From: Mitsuokella multacida DSM 20544
GTDB lineage: Bacteria; Bacillota; Negativicutes; Selenomonadales; Selenomonadaceae
Reading direction: 5' to 3'
Assembly (NCBI RefSeq): GCF_000155955.1
Contig: NZ_GG697141.2
Location: 811,170 to 875,169 of the forward strand
DNA: 64,000 nt
The notes under the pieces were generated by a model. It worked only from the letters and a program-made list of their open reading frames with translations, ran no database searches and had not been told where the DNA came from. Position numbers and translations under genes: made by a program. This document shows positions 53,651 through 62,160 of the stretch, one piece after another (position 1 is the stretch's first letter; each line of letters opens with the position of its first letter).

Positions 53651-55036
53651 ATGACAGGCATCCCACTTCTCATCACATTTTTCCTGGCCATCGTGCTCAT
53701 GATCGTCGCGATCTCTAAATGGAAGATTCATCCCTTTCTCTCATTGATGGGCACCTCCCTCCTGCTGGCCATCGTCGTCGGTCTGCCACTTGCCAAAATC
53801 CCGGGCATCATCGGGGCTGGCTTCTCTGGCACGTTTGCCAGCATCGGCATCGTCATCATCCTCGGCGCCCTGATTGGCCTGATCCTGGAACACACGGGGG
53901 CCGCCATCCGCTTGGCCGATGTCGTCATCCGTTGTGTCGGCGAGAAGCATCCACAGCTCGCCATGATGCTCATGGGATGGATTGTCTCCATCCCGGTCTT
54001 CTGCGACAGCGGTTTCGTCATCCTGAATCCAATCCGCAAGGCCATCTGCAAGAAGATCAAGGGAATCAGTCCTGTAGGTATGGCCGTCGCGCTCTCTGGC
54101 GGCCTCTACACGTCGCACGTCTTCATCCCGCCGACGCCAGGGCCAATTGCAGCAGCGGGCTCGCTCGGCGTCGCCGACAATCTCGCCGCCGTCATTCTCG
54201 TCGGTATCTGCGCTTCAATCCCAGCACTCTTGGCTGCCTATCTCTTCTCGCTCCACATCGCCAAGAAGAACATCTCCGTCAAGGAGACGAACGAAGAGAA
54301 TGCCCTTGCCGAAAAGGACTACGATGAGCTCGTCAGAAGCTTCGGCCAGCTGCCAGGTGCGGCCGCATCCTTCGCCCCCATCGTCATCCCGATTCTCCTC
54401 ATGGCCTTGGGTTCCATCGTCACGATGGCTGGGATGCAGGGCGTCATGGCAACTGGCATCAAATTTCTCGGCACTCCGATCATCGCTCTGACCGTCGGCC
54501 TCATCCTGGCAGTCTACCTGTTGGCCTCCACGGGCAAGATGAAAGATTTCTACGATGTCACAGACCAGACCATGAAGACCGTCGGCCCAATCCTCTTCAT
54601 CACGGCAGCCGGCGGCGTGCTCGGCAAGGTCATCACGGCCGCAGGCTTCGTGGAATTCATGAAAGCCAATGCCGACTTTCTCGCCAGCGTCGGCATCTTC
54701 TTCCCCTTCCTGATTTCAGCCATCCTCAAGACGGCACAGGGCTCCTCGACTGTCGCGATCACGACGACTGCCGGCATCATGGGCATGTTCTCGGATTCAG
54801 CCTCCATGATGACCGCACTGGGTCTCAATACGGAAATGGCCGCTCTGCTGACCGTCATGGCCATCGGTGCTGGTGCTATGACGGTATCGCATGCCAACGA
54901 CAGCTATTTCTGGGTTGTCACGAACTTCACAGGCATGGACCCGCAGGACGGCTACCGCACGCAGACCATGATGACGTTCATCGTCGGCATCGTCTCGATG
55001 GCAGCTATCTTCCTGGCCTCGCTCGTACTGCTCTGA
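53651..55036 (+). CDS. GntP-family organic-acid permease
   Basis: 461 residues, 12 or more membrane segments. GntP features: GFSGTFASIGIVIILGALIGLILEHTGAA, SIPVFCDSGFVILNPI, GLYTSHVFIPPTPGPIAAAG, TAQGSSTVAITTTAGI, SHANDSYFWVVTNFTGM. Takes up gluconate, glycerate or similar acids. GAAGGAGG precedes the ATG. Followed at 55 bases by glycerate kinase, which points to glycerate as substrate. Confidence 0.93.
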   Translation: MTGIPLLITFFLAIVLMIVAISKWKIHPFLSLMGTSLLLAIVVGLPLAKIPGIIGAGFSGTFASIGIVIILGALIGLILEHTGAAIRLADVVIRCVGEKHPQLAMMLMGWIVSIPVFCDSGFVILNPIRKAICKKIKGISPVGMAVALSGGLYTSHVFIPPTPGPIAAAGSLGVADNLAAVILVGICASIPALLAAYLFSLHIAKKNISVKETNEENALAEKDYDELVRSFGQLPGAAASFAPIVIPILLMALGSIVTMAGMQGVMATGIKFLGTPIIALTVGLILAVYLLASTGKMKDFYDVTDQTMKTVGPILFITAAGGVLGKVITAAGFVEFMKANADFLASVGIFFPFLISAILKTAQGSSTVAITTTAGIMGMFSDSASMMTALGLNTEMAALLTVMAIGAGAMTVSHANDSYFWVVTNFTGMDPQDGYRTQTMMTFIVGIVSMAAIFLASLVLL

Positions 55037-55091
55037 TCTCCTGCACATGACACGCAAGCTCCAGAAAAATTTACCCGAAAGAAGGATCGAT

Positions 55092-56249
55092 ATGAACATC
55101 GTCATTGCAATCGACTCATTCAAAGGATGCATCTCCTCCATGGATTCCGGCAGGCTTCTGCGGAAGACCATCCTGGATGTCTATCCAGAGGATGATGTCG
55201 CGGTATTCCCCCTGGCCGATGGTGGCGAAGGAACGGTGGATGCCATGGTGCAGGGCCTGCACGGCCGCATCGTCCCCGTCACTGTGACGGGACCGCTGGG
55301 CACCAAGATTGAGAGCCGCTATGGCCTGCTGCCCGATACAAAGACGGCGGTCATCGAGATGGCGGATGCCTCGGGGCTCACACTCGTGCCACCGGAGAAG
55401 CGCAATCCACTCCACACCACGACGTACGGACTCGGTGAACTCATCCGCGCGGCCCTCGATGACGGCTGCCGCCGCTTCATCATCGGCATCGGCGGCAGTG
55501 CGACGAATGACTGCGGCCTCGGCATGCTCACGGCGCTCGGGTTCCGCTTCCAGAAGGCAGATGGAAGCCCGGCAGGCATCTTGGGCGGAAGTCTTGCCGC
55601 CGTCGCGGCAATCGATGGCACAGCTGCCGACACTCGTCTCGCAGACTGCACCTTCGAGATTGCCTGCGACGTCACGAATCCGCTCTGCGGGCCTGCGGGA
55701 TGCTCGCGCGTCTTCGGCCCCCAGAAGGGCGCGACGGAAGCGATTGTCGCGCGCATGGATGGCGACATCCATCACTTTGCTGCGTTGGCCGAAGAAGCCT
55801 GCGGCACGGCAGGCCAAGACATGCCAGGTGCCGGTGCCGCAGGCGGTCTCGGCTTTGCCTTCCACGTCTTCCTGAACGGCAGGCTGACCCCCGGCATCGA
55901 CCTCATCCTCTCTGCCATCGGCATCGATAAGTCCTTGGCCAAGGCTGACGTGCTGGTCACGGGTGAGGGACGCATGGATCAGCAGACCGCCATGGGCAAA
56001 GCGCCGGCCGGTGTGGCACAGCTTGCTAAGGCATGCCAGCCGCACTGCCTGACGTTGGCGCTCTGCGGCTCAGCCACGCCTGAAGCAGAACGCGTCAATG
56101 CGCACGGCATCGACGCGTACTTCCCCATCCTGCATGCGCCCATGACCCTCTCTGAGGCCATGGACCGCGCGACTGCCGAGCGGAATCTCCGCCAGACCAT
56201 CCAGCAGGTCATGCACCTGATCCACAAGGCCGCAGGGATTTCAGCCTGA
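55092..56249 (+). CDS. Glycerate kinase (GarK/GlxK family)
   Basis: 385 residues from ATG 55092 (AGAAGGA upstream). Family blocks IAIDSFKGCISSMDSG, FPLADGGEGTVDAMV, IIGIGGSATNDCGLGMLTALG, VFGPQKGA, GAAGGLGFAF and VTGEGRMDQQTAMGKAP are clear. Phosphorylates glycerate, joining it to glycolysis. Second gene of the GntP operon, closed by a strong terminator. Confidence 0.95.
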   Translation: MNIVIAIDSFKGCISSMDSGRLLRKTILDVYPEDDVAVFPLADGGEGTVDAMVQGLHGRIVPVTVTGPLGTKIESRYGLLPDTKTAVIEMADASGLTLVPPEKRNPLHTTTYGLGELIRAALDDGCRRFIIGIGGSATNDCGLGMLTALGFRFQKADGSPAGILGGSLAAVAAIDGTAADTRLADCTFEIACDVTNPLCGPAGCSRVFGPQKGATEAIVARMDGDIHHFAALAEEACGTAGQDMPGAGAAGGLGFAFHVFLNGRLTPGIDLILSAIGIDKSLAKADVLVTGEGRMDQQTAMGKAPAGVAQLAKACQPHCLTLALCGSATPEAERVNAHGIDAYFPILHAPMTLSEAMDRATAERNLRQTIQQVMHLIHKAAGISA

Positions 56250-56265
56250 CGAACCACTATAAACC

Positions 56266-56309
56266 AAAAAAGCTCCCGCCCGCAAGACGTTCTTGCGGAC
56301 GGGAGTTTT
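56266..56309. terminator. Bidirectional terminator
   Basis: AAAAGCTCCCG-CCCGCAAGA / TCTTGCGGACGGGAGTTTT between convergent glycerate kinase and ATP-grasp genes. Confidence 0.9.
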
Positions 56310-56317
56310 CTCGTTGC

Positions 56318-57508
56318 TCAGCGGTCCTGGACGAAGTGGATGAATTCTTCCGTCGCCTGCTGGCTCGGCAGCTTGACCGTGTACATCTGGTTGCCCATCT
56401 GTGGGACCATCATCTCCGGCATGCGCTCGCACATGACCATGTCCTTGCCATAGCGCTGCATGACCTCTTCATGGCTGTGCACGTAGCGGTAGCAGTCGCG
56501 GCGGCCGGCGTAGACGCAGTAGCAGTGCTGGCCGGAGTCCGGCAGGATGCGGCGGTCCGTCGTGACCATGTCGGCCCAAATCTGGTAGACATCCGTCGAG
56601 TGCGCGTAGTTCATCATGTCCGGCGTGTAGCCGCCCGCTGGGCGCATGTTGACCTCAAGGCCGACGAAATCGCCCTTCTTGCCAAGGCCTTCCTTGTCCT
56701 CGGCGAGGCAGAAGAACTCGAGATGCACGAAGCGGCTGCGCACGCCAAACGCCTTGACCGTCGCACGACCAGCGCGGCGAAGCGCCTCTGGTACGTCAGC
56801 GGCCGTGTAGTAGGCGAGATCGAGCTGCTTGAGCACAATGTCCATGATGGATGGCGGCCAGGCCGTCGTCGACTCGAAGAGCGGCTCAGAGTGCGAATCG
56901 AGGATCGCATCGTAGGAGAAGATCTGGCCGTTGATGAATTCCTCCATGACGTACGGCACAGACTGCGGCTTCGTCGCGTAGAAGTACGCGAGCTCATCGT
57001 CGCTGTGAAGCTTGTAGGTATCGCAGGCGCCGACGCCGTTGTCCGGCTTGACGATGACCGGGTAGCCGACCATGTGCGCGAAGTCACGGCCTGCCTCAAA
57101 CGTCGTGACCTTGTGCAGGCGCGCCGTCGGCACCCCCGCCTTGGCGTAGTACGCCTTCATGGCCGACTTGTTCTTGATGCGGTCAATGTGGTCGTACTGC
57201 TCGCCCGTCGTCACGTGGAAATCCGTGCGCAGGCGCGCGTCCTGCTCGAGCCAGAATTCGTTGTTCGACTCAATCCAGTCAATCTTGCCGTATTTGAACG
57301 TGAAGAAGCCCACAGCCCGCACCATCTGCTCGTAGTCGTCGAGATGCGGCAGGTAGTAGTACTCCGTCAGCGCATTCTTGAGTTCGTCTGAGAGCGCATC
57401 GTAGGGGCTGTCGCCAATGCCGAGTACATTGACGCCGTTCTTCTTGAGGCGGTCACAGAAATTCCAGTAATGTTTCGGGAAATGCGGCGAGATAAAGATA
57501 AAGTTCAT
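56318..57508 (-). CDS. ATP-grasp ligase of unknown substrate
   Basis: 396 residues. Pre-ATP-grasp start FIFISPHFPKHYWNFCDRLKKNGVNVLGIGD, then KSAMKAYYAKAGVPTARL, GYPVIVKPDNGVGA, YVMEEFINGQ, and the metal-binding FVGLEVNMRPAGGYTPDMM. Should join a carboxylate to an amine or other nucleophile. 58 bases after the esterase gene, likely one unit. No peptide-synthesis partners nearby, so the product is unknown. Confidence 0.88.
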   Translation of the reverse strand: MNFIFISPHFPKHYWNFCDRLKKNGVNVLGIGDSPYDALSDELKNALTEYYYLPHLDDYEQMVRAVGFFTFKYGKIDWIESNNEFWLEQDARLRTDFHVTTGEQYDHIDRIKNKSAMKAYYAKAGVPTARLHKVTTFEAGRDFAHMVGYPVIVKPDNGVGACDTYKLHSDDELAYFYATKPQSVPYVMEEFINGQIFSYDAILDSHSEPLFESTTAWPPSIMDIVLKQLDLAYYTAADVPEALRRAGRATVKAFGVRSRFVHLEFFCLAEDKEGLGKKGDFVGLEVNMRPAGGYTPDMMNYAHSTDVYQIWADMVTTDRRILPDSGQHCYCVYAGRRDCYRYVHSHEEVMQRYGKDMVMCERMPEMMVPQMGNQMYTVKLPSQQATEEFIHFVQDR

Positions 57509-57566
57509 TCCTACAAGATTCCTTTCTCTTTCACAGGTTCAAGATTATTCTATACCTCTACTGCCA

Positions 57567-58316
57567 TCAGCCCTGCTCACCGAGGACGTACGGCAGGAAA
57601 TAGCGCAGCTGCTTCTTCCACCAGCACCAGTCGTGGTCGACATCGTAGCCCCAGAAGTCCACCCAGGCATGAATGCCCTTGCCCGCGAAGATGTCGCGCA
57701 TGATGGCCGTCGTGCGGCGCCCCTCGTCCTCCCAGCGGCCCTGGCCGACGCAGAGCACGATCTTCTTCTGGTTGTAGAGGGAGATGTACGGATGGTCCTC
57801 CGGCAGGTTCGCGAGGAAGTCGACGGGCGAGTTCTGGTAGAGCGTCCCGTCCTCCCAGCCGTCGAAGAAGAACTTCGCATCGTAGACGCCCGAGAGGGAC
57901 ATCATGCCCCCAAAGAGATCCGGGCGGCGGAAGAATACGATGGCCGCGTGCAGGCCGCCGAGGCTGCAGCCGATGGCAATGGGCAGACGGCCCGTGCCAT
58001 TCTCCGTGCGGATGAACGGCAGGACTTCCTCGATGAGGTAATTGTAGTAATCCTCCTGACGCGCGGCGCGCCAGCCCTTGTCGCCCCAGACGTTCGACCA
58101 GGTCTCACGGTCCACCGTGTCGACGGCGAAGAGCTGGATCTTGCCCGCCTCGATCTCCGGCGCCACCGTGTCAATCATGCCGAAGTTCTCGAAGTTGTCG
58201 CACATCGAATCCTGCGTCGGCAGGATGAGAAGCGGCGTGCCCGCGTGGCCATAGACGCGGATGTTCATCTCGCGCTGCAAGCGATCGCTGTACCAGGATC
58301 TATATTCTCGCTTCAT
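57567..58316 (-). CDS. Esterase-D-like alpha/beta hydrolase
   Basis: 249 residues. The N terminus REYRSWYSDRLQREMNIRVYGHAGTPLLILPTQ and nucleophile elbow IAIGCSLGGLHA (Ser in GCSLG) are of the esterase family; Asp in WVDFWGYDVDHDWCWW and the terminal His complete a triad. ATG at 58316. Paired with the ATP-grasp gene, suggesting a joint small-molecule pathway. Confidence 0.88.
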   Translation of the reverse strand: MKREYRSWYSDRLQREMNIRVYGHAGTPLLILPTQDSMCDNFENFGMIDTVAPEIEAGKIQLFAVDTVDRETWSNVWGDKGWRAARQEDYYNYLIEEVLPFIRTENGTGRLPIAIGCSLGGLHAAIVFFRRPDLFGGMMSLSGVYDAKFFFDGWEDGTLYQNSPVDFLANLPEDHPYISLYNQKKIVLCVGQGRWEDEGRRTTAIMRDIFAGKGIHAWVDFWGYDVDHDWCWWKKQLRYFLPYVLGEQG

Positions 58317-58391
58317 AAGTATCACGTCCTATTTTCATTTCACATTTATAGTTTCTTAGTTTAACAACATTACATAAAAAAGTCAACCTTA

Positions 58392-58420
58392 GAAAAAGTC
58401 CGTCCACAAGGGACGGTACT
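58392..58420 (-). terminator. Terminator of the M18 aminopeptidase gene
   Basis: AGTACCGTCC / GGACGGACT with TTTTT on the minus strand, 25 bases past the stop. Confidence 0.8.
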
Positions 58421-58444
58421 CCTTCTACGAATATTCAGTACACC

Positions 58445-59728
58445 TCAGCGGCTGAAGAAGACGGTGACGAGGCGCTCGAGTGCTTTCTGGTCGGCTGCCC
58501 CCATCGTCTCGCGCGCCGAGTGCATCGCGAGGATGGCCGCGCCGACGTCCATCGCGCGCATCGGCATGTTGGCCGTGAGCATCGAGCCGAGTGTCGAGCC
58601 GCCGCGGATGTCCGAGCGGTTGAGGAACATCTGGTATGGGATCGCGTGCGCCTTGCAGAGCGCCTTCGTCACCGCGATGGCCTCCGCATCGCCCGCGTAC
58701 GCCTGGCTGCAGGCCGCCTTGATCGTCACGCCGCCGCCGAGCCGCGGCGCATTCGTTGGGTCCGCCTTCTCGGGCGCATTGGGATGCAGCGCGTGCGCGA
58801 CATCGAGCGAGAGCAGGAAGCCATGCGCAAGGTCTGCAAAGTACGCATCCTGCCCGTAGCCGAGCGAGCTGTAGAGCCGCATGAGGATGTTCGGCAGCGC
58901 GAAGGAATCCGCGCCCTGCTTCGTGCAGCTGCCGACTTCCTCGTTGTCGAACAGCGCGATGCACTGGATGCCGTTCTGGCTTTCGCCATGCAGCAGGCCC
59001 TCGAGGCAGGCGTAGACCGAGGTCATGTTGTCGAGCCGCGAGGCCGAGAGGAATTCGTTCTTTGCGCCGAAGCGGCACGGCGCATCCGTCGGATAGGCCG
59101 TGAGCTCGTACGAGAGGATGCGCCCGCGTTCGAGATGGCATTCGTCCGCGAGGAAATCGAGGACCGCATCGTGCGCGCTCTTGCTGTCATCCGAGCCAGA
59201 CATGCCGAGCATCGTGAAGAGCGGCAGCATGTCCTTCTGTGGGTTGAGCGTCTCCCCTTCGTTGACCTTGCGGTTCATGTGGATGGCAAGATGCGGTATC
59301 GTCAGAAGCGGCCTGCCGATGTCGACGAGGTGCACCTCCGGCGTGTACGGGTCTGCGCCCGCGAGCACGACCTTGCCCGCAAGCGACAGCGGCCGGTCGA
59401 GCCACGAACTCCTTATCATGCCGCCGTAGACCTCGACGTTGAGCGTGCCATAGCCCTTCGCTGCGATGACCGCTGATGGCTTGACACGCAGGCACGGGAA
59501 GTCCGTGTGCGCCGTCGCGATGTGCAGGTGCGCGCGCGGGTCCTCTCCGATGCGGAAGGCCACGAGCGTCGAGTCAAAGACGCGCACGAGATACGATTTG
59601 CCCGGCTGCAGATGCCAGGCCTCCCGCGGGTCGAGCTCCACAAAGCCCGCCTCGTGCAGCAGCTCCGCGCCTGCCTGCACCGCATGGAACGGTGAGACCG
59701 CCCGCTGCAAAAATGAAAGAAAATCCAA
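58445..59728 (-). CDS. M18-family metalloaminopeptidase
   Basis: 427 residues from TTG 59728, which has AGAGGAG eight bases upstream; the ATGs further up overlap or precede a TGCTATAAT -10 box. Zinc site residues in IATAHTDFPCLRVKP, ALFDNEEVGSCTKQGADS, and the C-terminal RGGSTLGSMLTANMPMRAMDVGAAILAMHSARE. Like bacterial ApeB/aspartyl aminopeptidase. Cytoplasmic. Confidence 0.93.
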   Translation of the reverse strand: MDFLSFLQRAVSPFHAVQAGAELLHEAGFVELDPREAWHLQPGKSYLVRVFDSTLVAFRIGEDPRAHLHIATAHTDFPCLRVKPSAVIAAKGYGTLNVEVYGGMIRSSWLDRPLSLAGKVVLAGADPYTPEVHLVDIGRPLLTIPHLAIHMNRKVNEGETLNPQKDMLPLFTMLGMSGSDDSKSAHDAVLDFLADECHLERGRILSYELTAYPTDAPCRFGAKNEFLSASRLDNMTSVYACLEGLLHGESQNGIQCIALFDNEEVGSCTKQGADSFALPNILMRLYSSLGYGQDAYFADLAHGFLLSLDVAHALHPNAPEKADPTNAPRLGGGVTIKAACSQAYAGDAEAIAVTKALCKAHAIPYQMFLNRSDIRGGSTLGSMLTANMPMRAMDVGAAILAMHSARETMGAADQKALERLVTVFFSR

Positions 59729-59765
59729 GATAATCACTCCTCTTCTTTCATGGATATTCTTCTCC

Positions 59766-59774
59766 ATTATAGCA
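59766..59774 (-). promoter_or_regulatory. Extended -10 promoter of the M18 gene
   Basis: TGCTATAAT on the minus strand, same extended -10 as the DUF554 promoter; no clear -35. It places the transcript start near 59759. Confidence 0.55.
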
Positions 59775-59889
59775 CCCCTGCCATTTGTCGGCATCAAGGC
59801 AGCAAAAAGAGCAGCTGCCCGATGCCCGATACGATAAGGGGGGCTGGGAAGCTGCTCCGCAAAGCATTATTTGCCGATTCTATTCTGCT

Positions 59890-60501
59890 TTATTTGATGA
59901 AGCCGACCTGCTTGGCGATCTCCTCGTAGACCTTGTCCTTGCGCTCGTTGAAGATGACCTTGTTCTCCTCGAAGAGGTTGTGGCCATGCGTGTCGATCGA
60001 GACAATCAGCGGGCCGAATTCCTTGACCTTGCAGGTCCAGAGCGTCTCCGGCATACCGAGGTCCTTCCAGTTGGCCGAGAGGATCTTCTCGACACAGGTG
60101 GCCGCTACGACAGCACAGCCAGCTGGGAAGACGCAGTGCAGGGCCTTGTTGTCGCGGCAGCCGCGCATCGTGCCAGCGCCCATGCCGCCTTTACCGATAA
60201 TCAGGCGGACGCCCGTCTCCTTGATGAAGGCCTCTTCGAACTTCTCCATGCGCATCGAAGTCGTCGGACCGACCGTGACCATCTCGTAGTCATCCTCGCC
60301 GCGCGGGCGGATGATCGGGCCAGCGTGCAGGATGGCGCCGTCGCGGATGTCGACGGGGAGCTTCCTGCCTTCTTCGATGACGCGGCGATGCGCGACATCG
60401 CGGCAAGTCGTGAGCTCGCCCGTCAAGTAAATGACATCGCCAACATGGATGTCCTCGAGATCTGCTGCGCTGATTGGCGTCGTGAGTACTTTCTTAGCCA
60501 T
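59890..60501 (-). CDS. ttdB: L(+)-tartrate dehydratase beta subunit
   Basis: 203 residues, aligned nearly throughout with E. coli TtdB from memory: [101 protein letters not shown]. With TtdA converts L-tartrate to oxaloacetate; a class I fumarase beta subunit is the close alternative. ATG shares one base with the ttdA stop (TGATG). Confidence 0.88.
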   Translation of the reverse strand: MAKKVLTTPISAADLEDIHVGDVIYLTGELTTCRDVAHRRVIEEGRKLPVDIRDGAILHAGPIIRPRGEDDYEMVTVGPTTSMRMEKFEEAFIKETGVRLIIGKGGMGAGTMRGCRDNKALHCVFPAGCAVVAATCVEKILSANWKDLGMPETLWTCKVKEFGPLIVSIDTHGHNLFEENKVIFNERKDKVYEEIAKQVGFIK

Positions 60502-61400
60502 CAGAAATCCACCTCCGAATGCGAATCGATCGTGTAGTTGAGTTCCTTGTCAAAGACGATGTGCCCGCGGCGGTGCGACCAGCAGCCGACATTGACCGCG
60601 ACGCCGATGACCGACGGATGGCGCGCGCTGTTCTCGATATTGACGCCGAGCACGGAGTTCTTGCCGCGCAGGCCCTGTGGACCAAGGCCGATGGCGTTGA
60701 TGCCGTCCTCTAAGAGCTGTTCCATTTTCGCCGCCTTCGGGTTGGGGTTGTGCGAGCCAATGCGGCGCATAAGCGCTTTCTTCGACTGCAATGCCGCGAC
60801 CTCGACCGACGTGCCGATGCCGACACCGACGAGCAACGGCGGGCAGGCATTGAGGCCGTAGCTCGTCATGACGTCGAGCACGAATTTCGTCACGCCTTCA
60901 TAGCCCTCGCCCGGCATCAGGACCTTCGCATGGCCCGGCAGCGAGCAGCCGCCGCCTGCCATGTAGGTGTAAATCTCGCAGTCATCGCGGCCCGGTGCGA
61001 TGTCCCAGAAGATGGACGGGATGCCCTTGGCCACGTTCTTGCCCGTGTTGTACTCGTCGAACGTCTCGACAGCATTGTGGCGCAGCGGTGCGTCCTTTGT
61101 CGCCTGCACGACAGCCTCGCGCAGCAGGTCCGGCAGCTCCGCCATGTACGGGAATGCCGTGCCGCACTTGATGAAGAACTGCAGCGCACCCGTGTCCTGG
61201 CAGCTCGGACGGTTAAGCTTCAATGCGAGCTCCTGGTTGCGCTCCATCGTCTGGTAGATGGCCTTCGCCAAAGGTTCCTCTTCCTGTTTGGCGAGCTCCT
61301 CAATCTTTGCGCGTACATCATCCGGCAGCCGCTTGCCCGTAAAAGCCACGAATTTTGCCATGATGTCCGTCATGTGCCTTACGGCTTCTTCTCTTTGCAT
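60501..61400 (-). CDS. ttdA: L(+)-tartrate dehydratase alpha subunit
   Basis: 299 residues from ATG 61400 (GGAG eight bases upstream). Iron-sulfur cluster cysteines in [39 protein letters not shown] and [14 protein letters not shown]. The match to TtdA ([52 protein letters not shown]) is stronger than to fumarases. Oxygen-labile enzyme, fitting an anaerobe. No ttdR or ttdT nearby. Confidence 0.88.
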   Translation of the reverse strand: MQREEAVRHMTDIMAKFVAFTGKRLPDDVRAKIEELAKQEEEPLAKAIYQTMERNQELALKLNRPSCQDTGALQFFIKCGTAFPYMAELPDLLREAVVQATKDAPLRHNAVETFDEYNTGKNVAKGIPSIFWDIAPGRDDCEIYTYMAGGGCSLPGHAKVLMPGEGYEGVTKFVLDVMTSYGLNACPPLLVGVGIGTSVEVAALQSKKALMRRIGSHNPNPKAAKMEQLLEDGINAIGLGPQGLRGKNSVLGVNIENSARHPSVIGVAVNVGCWSHRRGHIVFDKELNYTIDSHSEVDF

Positions 61401-61551
61401 CGTCACCGCTCCAATCTTTCAACCGTTTTTCAACAACTTCCGCCAGAGTGACGGCATTCGTTGTCCTTGCCTTCTTAATCTTTATTATAGCCGTCTCATC
61501 TCTATAGGTCTAATACCAATATCACTATATATAACATAGGCTATATCCTAT

Positions 61552-61575
61552 ATATTGCGATACTATATTGCGATA
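61552..61575. repeat. Perfect 11-bp direct repeat upstream of ttdA
   Basis: ATATTGCGATA twice with two bases between (13-base period) in a very AT-rich 80-base stretch that also contains ATAGG-6-CCTAT. A -10-like TATAAT lies nearer ttdA (about 61487). Possible regulator site. Confidence 0.45.
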
Positions 61576-61606
61576 AAAAATACCCTGTCCATCATGGAAC
61601 AGGGTA
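61575..61606 (-). terminator. Terminator of the small membrane-protein gene
   Basis: TACCCTGT / ACAGGGTA with an inner CCAT/ATGG pair and TTTTTT on the minus strand. Confidence 0.85.
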
Positions 61607-61618
61607 TCACGAGCCTTG

Positions 61619-61978
61619 TCATCCTCTGATAAAGCGCAGCAGGAGCCAGGCCGCCACGCCGATGCCTGCGGCCACGAAGAGGACCGGTACTGCCACGAAA
61701 ATCAGGAAGGCCACGACGGCTGCGCCGCCGACGACGAGCGCTGCCTTTGTCAACCAACTCATAGAGCCCGCGGTGCTGAATGTGTGAATGCGGATGCCGC
61801 TGCCGCGCAAGTCATCGTCACGGCCATAGCGGTCATGCGGCTCCTCAACGTGCTGCTCGCCGCTATCCTTACGCTCCTCGATTGTCACACCCTGATAATC
61901 CCGCGCTTCATCCTCCGACATCACCCGCACGCGCGGTTCTTCTGCTGACTCACCTGTCTGATTCTCACGTTCCTGCAT
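61619..61978 (-). CDS. Small hypothetical membrane protein (119 aa)
   Basis: No family recognised. Residues 1-65 are hydrophilic and acidic (many Glu/Asp/Arg); residues 76-115 form one long or two short membrane segments (AALVVGGAAVVAFLIFVAVPVLFVAAGIGVAAWLLL) ending RFIRG. ATG follows AGAGGTGCATT. Monocistronic. The upstream region carries an 11-base spaced CTGTCAT repeat. Confidence 0.75.
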   Translation of the reverse strand: MQERENQTGESAEEPRVRVMSEDEARDYQGVTIEERKDSGEQHVEEPHDRYGRDDDLRGSGIRIHTFSTAGSMSWLTKAALVVGGAAVVAFLIFVAVPVLFVAAGIGVAAWLLLRFIRG

Positions 61979-62050
61979 AATGCACCTCTTTCTCTACATA
62001 TTCTTGTGTCATCGATTTATCTCGCCGGTCTACAACGGCATGTCTGTTTC

Positions 62051-62068
62051 CTGTCATTTTCCTGTCAT
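62051..62068 (+). promoter_or_regulatory. Pho-box-like CTGTCAT direct repeat
   Basis: CTGTCAT-4-CTGTCAT, an 11-base period and an exact match to the E. coli Pho box half-sites, but oriented to the plus strand with no plus-strand gene ahead. It may serve the small membrane-protein gene in reverse, or be chance. Confidence 0.3.
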
Positions 62069-62160
62069 TCCCGGAACGATTCCCCCTGCCCCGATGCTAT
62101 ATAGATGCGATATAAACGATATATAAAAAATTCGCTAAAACCATACAGATTCCCTCCTCA

